Assembly (NCBI GenBank): GCA_025964455.1
Contig: JAOPYU010000256.1
Coordinates: 1 to 8,604, forward strand
Reading direction: 5' to 3'
Source: Thermoleophilia bacterium
GTDB taxonomy: Bacteria; Actinomycetota; Thermoleophilia; Gaiellales; SKUG01
Length of the DNA: 8,604 nt
Below the pieces are notes generated by a model, which worked only from the letters and a program-made list of their open reading frames with translations, was not told where the DNA came from and did no database searches. How positions within the stretch are numbered: position 1 is the stretch's first letter; each line of letters starts with the position of its first letter. Below are positions 5,303 to 8,604 of the stretch, one piece after another. The translations under genes were made by a program, and so were the position numbers.

Positions 5303-5680
5303 ATGGCACGAATCGCAGGCATCAACCTCCCGCCCAACAAGCGCGCGGAGATCGGCCTCACCTACATCTACGGCATCGGTCTGACCGTCGCCCAGAAGAC
5401 CCTCGACGACTGCGGCATCTCGCGCGACGCGAAGATCCGTGACCTCACCGAGGAAGAGGTCACCAAGCTCCGCGGCTACATCGACAACAACCTCACGGTC
5501 GAGGGTGACCTCCGCCGCGAGCGCGCGCAGAACATCAAGCGCCTCATGGAGATCGCCTGCTACCGCGGCATCCGCCACCGCCGCGGCCTGCCCGTGCGCG
5601 GCCAGAAGACGAAGACCAACGCGCGCTCGCGCAAGGGTCCGAAGAAGACGGTCGCCGGCAAGAAGAAGGCAACCAAGTAA
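5303..5680 (+). CDS. rpsM: 30S ribosomal protein S13
   Basis: S13 lies in the head of the small subunit, contacts 16S rRNA and the P-site tRNA, and takes part in the intersubunit bridge to L5. The 125-residue protein starts [26 protein letters not shown] and contains the helix-two-turn-helix region (about 14-60). A conserved [25 protein letters not shown] block (about 90-115) is followed by a Lys-rich C-terminal tail that reaches toward tRNA. Length is normal. The ATG at 5303 has AGGAG (5289-5293) 9 nt upstream. It is the second gene of the operon, and rpsK follows after 77 nt. Confidence 0.98.
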   Translation: MARIAGINLPPNKRAEIGLTYIYGIGLTVAQKTLDDCGISRDAKIRDLTEEEVTKLRGYIDNNLTVEGDLRRERAQNIKRLMEIACYRGIRHRRGLPVRGQKTKTNARSRKGPKKTVAGKKKATK

Positions 5681-5757
5681 TACGCACCGCGTGATCCAGG
5701 GCATCGCTCGACGACGCCCGCTACGAGACCACACACGAACCAAGGACGCACCACCAG

Positions 5758-6162
5758 ATGGCACCGCCCCGCAAGACCCAGGCTCGAAGCCGAGCCGGCC
5801 GCAAGGCCAAGAAGAACATCCCCGTCGGCCGCGCGTACGTGAAGACGTCGTTCAACAACACGTTCGTCACGCTCACCGATCGACAGGGCGACGTGATCGT
5901 CTGGGAGAGCGCCGGCACCTCGGGCTTCAAGGGCTCGAAGAAGTCGACTCCCTACGCCGCGCAGGTGACTGCCGACGCCGCCGCTCGCAAGGGCATGGAG
6001 AACGGGCTGCAGAAGGTGGAAGTCTTCGTGCGTGGTCCGGGCTCGGGTCGCGAGACCGCCGTCCGTGCACTCCAGGCCGCCGGCCTCGAGGTCACGAGCG
6101 TCAAGGACATCAGCCCCCAGGCCCACAACGGCTGCCGCCCCAAGGCACGTCGCCGCGTCTGA
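5758..6162 (+). CDS. rpsK: 30S ribosomal protein S11
   Basis: S11 sits on the platform of the small subunit, where it binds 16S rRNA and helps form the mRNA exit site. The 134-residue protein has a basic N-terminus ([19 protein letters not shown]), the core [23 protein letters not shown] (about 31-53), [14 protein letters not shown] and VRGPGSGRE, and the terminal [12 protein letters not shown]. The Asn-Gly in HNGCRP corresponds to the isoaspartate site described in E. coli S11. The spacing before the C-terminal block ([11 protein letters not shown] rather than the usual TPIPHNGCRP) is a mild variation. The ATG at 5758 has AAGGA (5742-5746) 11 nt upstream. rpsD follows after 31 nt. Confidence 0.98.
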   Translation: MAPPRKTQARSRAGRKAKKNIPVGRAYVKTSFNNTFVTLTDRQGDVIVWESAGTSGFKGSKKSTPYAAQVTADAAARKGMENGLQKVEVFVRGPGSGRETAVRALQAAGLEVTSVKDISPQAHNGCRPKARRRV

Positions 6163-6193
6163 CCCGCAGTAACTCGAAGGACCTTTACACACC

Positions 6194-6811
6194 ATGGCTC
6201 GTTACACAGGCCCCGCATGCAAGCTCTGCCGCCGAGAAGGGCTCAAGCTCTTCCTCAAGGGCGAGCGCTGCCTCACCGAGAAGTGCGCCATCGAGCGCCG
6301 TGCCTACCCCCCGGGGCAGCACGGTCGCGGCCGCATCAAGCAGAGCGAGTACCTCACGCAGCTGCGCGAGAAGCAGAAGGCTCGTCGCTACTACGGACTG
6401 CTCGAGAAGCAGTTCCGCGGCTACTACGAGAAGGCGTCGCGCAAGGAAGGCATCACGGGTGAGAACCTGCTGCGCCTCCTCGAGCAGCGGCTCGACAACG
6501 TCGTGTACCGCCTCGGCTTCGGCGCCAGCCGCGCCCAGGCTCGCCAGCTGATCCGCCACGGCCACTTCGCCGTGAACGGTCGCCGGGTCACGATCCCGTC
6601 GTTCCAGGTCAAGCAGGGCGACGAGCTCGCCCTCAAGCACGAGCGCGCGAAGGACCTCATCCTCTCCGCCACGGACCTCGTCGCGAGCGTCCCGGCATGG
6701 CTGCAGGCCGACCACGAGAACCTCTCGGGCAAGGTCGTTCGCACGCCCGAGCGCGACGAGATCGACGTGCCCGTGCAGGAGCAGCTCATCGTCGAGCTCT
6801 ACTCCAAGTAA
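6194..6811 (+). CDS. rpsD: 30S ribosomal protein S4, zinc-finger form
   Basis: S4 is a primary 16S rRNA-binding protein that nucleates small-subunit assembly; in several bacteria it also represses its own operon by binding mRNA. The 205-residue protein has an N-terminal zinc motif C9-x2-C12-x13-C26-x4-C31, the arrangement known from Thermus S4, then [11 protein letters not shown]. The S4 RNA-binding domain (about 95-155) includes [31 protein letters not shown], which is highly conserved. It ends QLIVELYSK with TAA. Many better-known actinobacteria carry the Cys-less paralogue, so this form supports a deep-branching relative. The ATG at 6194 has AAGGA (6177-6181) 12 nt upstream. A strong hairpin follows the gene, before rpoA. 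Confidence 0.98.
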   Translation: MARYTGPACKLCRREGLKLFLKGERCLTEKCAIERRAYPPGQHGRGRIKQSEYLTQLREKQKARRYYGLLEKQFRGYYEKASRKEGITGENLLRLLEQRLDNVVYRLGFGASRAQARQLIRHGHFAVNGRRVTIPSFQVKQGDELALKHERAKDLILSATDLVASVPAWLQADHENLSGKVVRTPERDEIDVPVQEQLIVELYSK

Positions 6812-6815
6812 GAAG

Positions 6816-6852
6816 GCATCCGGACGGGCCTGTAGAAGGCACGTTCGGATAC
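6816..6852 (+). promoter_or_regulatory. Long imperfect hairpin between rpsD and rpoA
   Basis: The arms 6816-6831 and 6837-6852 form 16 opposed positions: 13 Watson-Crick pairs, one G-U and two mismatches (C-A and G-A), closed by a 5-nt loop GTAGA. Key blocks are ATCCGGACG opposite CGTTCGGAT, and GCCT opposite AGGC. No T-run follows, so a simple terminator is unlikely. It begins 5 nt after the rpsD stop and ends 54 nt before the rpoA start. Attenuation, RNase processing or S4 binding are possible roles. Confidence 0.6.
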
Positions 6853-6860
6853 GCGCGTCA

Positions 6861-6907
6861 CCCCCAGATACACCGCATAACCCCCAGCTAGGGAAGGTCA
6901 CCCCAGG
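6861..6907 (+). repeat. Three CCCCAG-type motifs at 20-nt spacing before rpoA
   Basis: CCCCCAG starts at 6861 and 6881, and CCCCAGG at 6901. The period is exactly 20 nt, and the first and third copies are preceded by GTCA. The rpoA Shine-Dalgarno GGGAAGG (6891-6897) lies between the second and third copy, so the C-runs could pair with it in the mRNA. With only three short copies, chance is a real alternative. Confidence 0.4.
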
Positions 6908-7863
6908 TGCTCGAATTCCAGATCCCGAAGATCAGCCACGAAGAGCTCGACGACACACGTGGTCGCTTCGTGGTCGAGCCGCTTGACCGTGGTTTCGGCT
7001 ACACCTTCGGCAACTCGCTTCGTCGCGTGCTGCTGTCATCGCTCGAGGGCGCCGCGATCGCGAGCGTCAAGATCGAGGGCGTCGCCCACGAGTTCTCGAC
7101 CATCAAGGGCGTCCGCGAGGACGTGACCGACATCGTCCTCAACCTCAAGCGCGTGGTGTGCAAGCTCCACGGCGAGGAAGAGGAGATCCGGGTCCAGCTC
7201 GTCAAGGAGGGCCCCGCCGTCGTCACGGCTGCGGACATCGATGCGCCCGCCGAGCTCGAGCTGCTCAACCCCGAGCAGGAGATCGCCAACCTCGAGGACG
7301 GCGCCCTGCTCGAGATGACGATCGTCGTGCGACGTGGCCGCGGCTACGCCAGCGCCGACGACAACCGCGGTACCGACACCACGATCGGCGTCATCCCGAT
7401 CGACTCGATCTTCTCGCCGGTCACGCGCGTGAGCTACGACGTCGACGCAGCGCGCGTCGGCCAGCGTACCGACTACGACAAGCTCGTGTTCGACATCACG
7501 ACGAACGGCTCGGTCGCTCCGAAGGATGCGCTCACCGAGGCCGCCAACATCCTGACCCGCTCGCTCTCGATCTTCGCCACGATCGATGCCGCCAGCGCGC
7601 TGCCTGACCTGCTCCCGACCGCACCGGTCGAAGAGGACTCCGCAGCCAAGGGCATGGAGAACATCCTCATCGAGGAGCTCGACCTGGGCGTGCGCAGCTA
7701 CAACTGCCTGAAGCGCGTCGGCGTCGAGACGATCGGTGACCTCATCGCCAAGAGCGAGGCCGAGCTGGCCGCGATCCCGAACTTCGGCAAGAAGTCGATC
7801 GAGGAAGTCAAGGAAGCACTCGAGCGCAACGGCCTCGCACTGCGCGGCTCCGAGCTGCTCTAG
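6907..7863 (+). CDS. rpoA: DNA-directed RNA polymerase subunit alpha
   Basis: Alpha dimerises to start assembly of RNA polymerase and contacts promoter UP elements and activators. The 318-residue protein has the N-terminal domain with FVVEPLDRGFGYTFGNSLRRVLLSSLEGAA (about 22-51), where the conserved Arg pair lies at the beta contact. A linker (about 233-250) leads to the C-terminal domain (about 251-318). That domain has GVRSYNCLKRVG, in which R263 corresponds to the DNA-contacting R265 of E. coli, then IGDLIAKSEAEL and the helix-hairpin-helix IPNFGKKSIEEVKEAL. The start is GTG at 6907, supported by GGGAAGG (6891-6897) 9 nt upstream and by the usual MLEFQIPKI beginning. Length is normal. The upstream gap of 95 nt is the longest within the operon and holds a hairpin and phased C-runs. 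Confidence 0.98.
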   Translation: MLEFQIPKISHEELDDTRGRFVVEPLDRGFGYTFGNSLRRVLLSSLEGAAIASVKIEGVAHEFSTIKGVREDVTDIVLNLKRVVCKLHGEEEEIRVQLVKEGPAVVTAADIDAPAELELLNPEQEIANLEDGALLEMTIVVRRGRGYASADDNRGTDTTIGVIPIDSIFSPVTRVSYDVDAARVGQRTDYDKLVFDITTNGSVAPKDALTEAANILTRSLSIFATIDAASALPDLLPTAPVEEDSAAKGMENILIEELDLGVRSYNCLKRVGVETIGDLIAKSEAELAAIPNFGKKSIEEVKEALERNGLALRGSELL

Positions 7864-7878
7864 GAACCAACGCGATTC

Positions 7879-7900
7879 CGGCCTCTTTGCCCTGAGGCTG
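7879..7900 (+). promoter_or_regulatory. Small hairpin between rpoA and rplQ
   Basis: CGGCCTC (7879-7885) pairs with GAGGCTG (7894-7900), with one G-U, around an 8-nt pyrimidine-rich loop. It lies 6 nt before the rplQ Shine-Dalgarno GGAAGG (7907-7912). It might tune rplQ translation or mRNA stability, but it is modest and could be incidental. Confidence 0.3.
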
Positions 7901-7922
7901 CCCCACGGAAGGTACGAGAGAC

Positions 7923-8399
7923 ATGCGACATCGTCGAACAGGACGCAAGCTGAGCCGCTCGGCAGCTCACCGCGATGCACTCTGGATGAACATGGCCGGC
8001 GCGCTCATCCGCCACGGCCGAATCCGCACGACCGAGGCCAAGGCCAAGTCCCTGCGCCCGTACGTCGAGCGCCTCGTGACGCGGGCCCGCGTGGATTCCG
8101 TCCACAACCGCCGCGTGATCGCCAAGACGCTGCGCATGCACGACAAGGCGGTCAGCCGCGAGTTCGGCGAGCGCACGATCGTGCAGGAGCTGTTCGAGGT
8201 CATCGCCCCGCGCTTCGTGGATCGCCCCGGCGGCTACACGCGCATCGTCAAGCTGGGCTCGCGCCCGGGTGACGCGGCACCGATGGCCTTCATCGAGTGG
8301 GTCGACTTCGTCCCCGAGGCACGCGGCGCCAACGACGCGCACGCGCACTCGCACGACTTCGCCACCGAGGCCGAGGCGCAGGCGCACTCGCACGCCTGA
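7923..8399 (+). CDS. rplQ: 50S ribosomal protein L17 with His-rich C-terminal extension
   Basis: L17 binds 23S rRNA near the peptide exit region of the large subunit. The 158-residue protein opens with MRHRRTGRKLSRSAAHRDAL, followed by NMAGALIRHGRIRTTEAKAK (about 23-42), RPYVERLVTRAR, and the later GGYTRIVKLGSRPGDAAPMAFIEWVD (about 103-128), the standard family end. About 28 further residues (131-158) form an acidic, Ala- and His-rich tail with five His in AHAHSH (139-144) and AHSH (154-157) motifs. Actinobacterial L17 proteins often have low-complexity acidic tails; the His content is the unusual part. The ATG at 7923 has GGAAGG (7907-7912) 10 nt upstream. It is the last gene of the operon. 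Confidence 0.97.
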   Translation: MRHRRTGRKLSRSAAHRDALWMNMAGALIRHGRIRTTEAKAKSLRPYVERLVTRARVDSVHNRRVIAKTLRMHDKAVSREFGERTIVQELFEVIAPRFVDRPGGYTRIVKLGSRPGDAAPMAFIEWVDFVPEARGANDAHAHSHDFATEAEAQAHSHA

Positions 8400-8421
8400 G
8401 CACGCGTCAGACCAGAAGTAC

Positions 8422-8456
8422 CACGACGGCCCGGGACCATGTCCCGGGCCTTCGTG
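8422..8456 (+). terminator. Terminator hairpin after rplQ (first copy)
   Basis: GGCCCGGGAC (8428-8437) and GTCCCGGGCC (8441-8450) pair perfectly around a CAT loop. After one mismatch, CACGA (8422-8426) pairs with TCGTG (8452-8456). This gives 15 pairs and a short T-containing tail, 22 nt after the rplQ stop. It very likely ends the alpha operon. Confidence 0.88.
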
Positions 8457-8559
8457 TCTTCGGGCGGCGAGGCAGCGCGGGAGCGGCTGGCTCGAACCTG
8501 GCCTCGCGACTCGACGCCACGACGTGAGGATGAGCCTGACGAACCGGCTCGGCTGCACG

Positions 8560-8593
8560 ACGAAGGCCCGGAGCAGATGCCCCGGGCCTTCGT
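8560..8593. terminator. Second terminator hairpin, related in sequence to the first
   Basis: Arms 8560-8574 and 8579-8593 form 14 pairs with one A-C mismatch around an AGAT loop. The 3' arm shares the 15-nt block CCCGGGCCTTCGTGT with the first terminator (8443-8457 and 8581-8595). It may back up the first terminator, or serve a convergent gene beyond the window end. Confidence 0.75.
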
Positions 8594-8604
8594 GTGTCAC
8601 AGCG

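Noticed and set aside
5681..5757. Possible hairpin (GGGC...GCCC) between rpsM and rpsK
   Set aside because: Only seven pairs interrupted by an A-C mismatch; too weak to call in GC-rich DNA.
7036..7980. 314-codon minus-strand frame opposite rpoA
   Set aside because: It mirrors the rpoA coding sequence, has an Asp/Val/Leu-rich shadow composition, and no supporting ribosome-binding site or family.
8489..8503. T-loop-like CTCGAACCTGG, suggesting a tRNA between the terminators
   Set aside because: The flanks do not form a T-stem, and no acceptor, D or anticodon arms can be drawn on either strand.
8530..8604. ATG at 8530 opening a frame to the window end
   Set aside because: The purine run is directly against the ATG without spacer, the frame crosses the second terminator, and the sequence resembles no protein.

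Overview
The window is GC-rich, mostly coding DNA from a bacterial chromosome. It covers the end of the spc ribosomal-protein cluster and the whole alpha operon: the secY 3' end, adk, map, rpmJ, rpsM, rpsK, rpsD, rpoA and rplQ. The protein sequences look actinobacterial. The zinc-finger (four-Cys) form of S4 and the rpmJ/S13/S11 style suggest a deep-branching Actinomycetota lineage such as Thermoleophilia (Solirubrobacterales-like). That placement is inferred from family knowledge and was not checked by a search.

Layout. Positions 1-550 hold the last 182 residues of SecY, followed by a bidirectional terminator hairpin. A GTPase gene of the RsgA family lies on the minus strand (626-1792), convergent with secY and divergent from adk. 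This separates two genes that are usually adjacent. Its 5' region (about 1793-2040) is unusual: a candidate promoter, a perfect palindrome at the predicted transcription start, and a 24-codon cysteine-containing small ORF behind a strong Shine-Dalgarno. Next come adk (2120-2788), an unrecognised polytopic membrane protein (2802-3614) probably cotranscribed with it, a convergent minus-strand gene for a small acidic, probably disordered protein (3618-4049), and map (4146-4901), whose promoter geometry suggests a leaderless mRNA.

Between map and rpmJ, infA would be expected. Instead there are 225 nt without IF1 coding: a long imperfect hairpin, a candidate extended -10 promoter, and a leader that folds on paper into two adjacent stems, with a small stem over the rpmJ ribosome-binding site. 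This looks like a new transcription start and a candidate ribosomal-protein leader for the alpha operon. The genes rpmJ, rpsM, rpsK, rpsD, rpoA and rplQ then follow on the plus strand, each with a visible Shine-Dalgarno. A strong hairpin lies between rpsD and rpoA, and two related terminator hairpins follow rplQ.

Functionally the region joins ribosome building blocks (L36, S13, S11, S4, L17), RNA polymerase alpha, 30S maturation (RsgA), protein export (SecY), N-terminal methionine removal (Map) and adenylate balance (Adk). The core genes are ordinary. The items worth a second look are the interrupted secY-adk junction, the missing infA, the regulatory leaders and the two unrecognised genes. 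I found no mobile element, CRISPR array, tRNA or rRNA.
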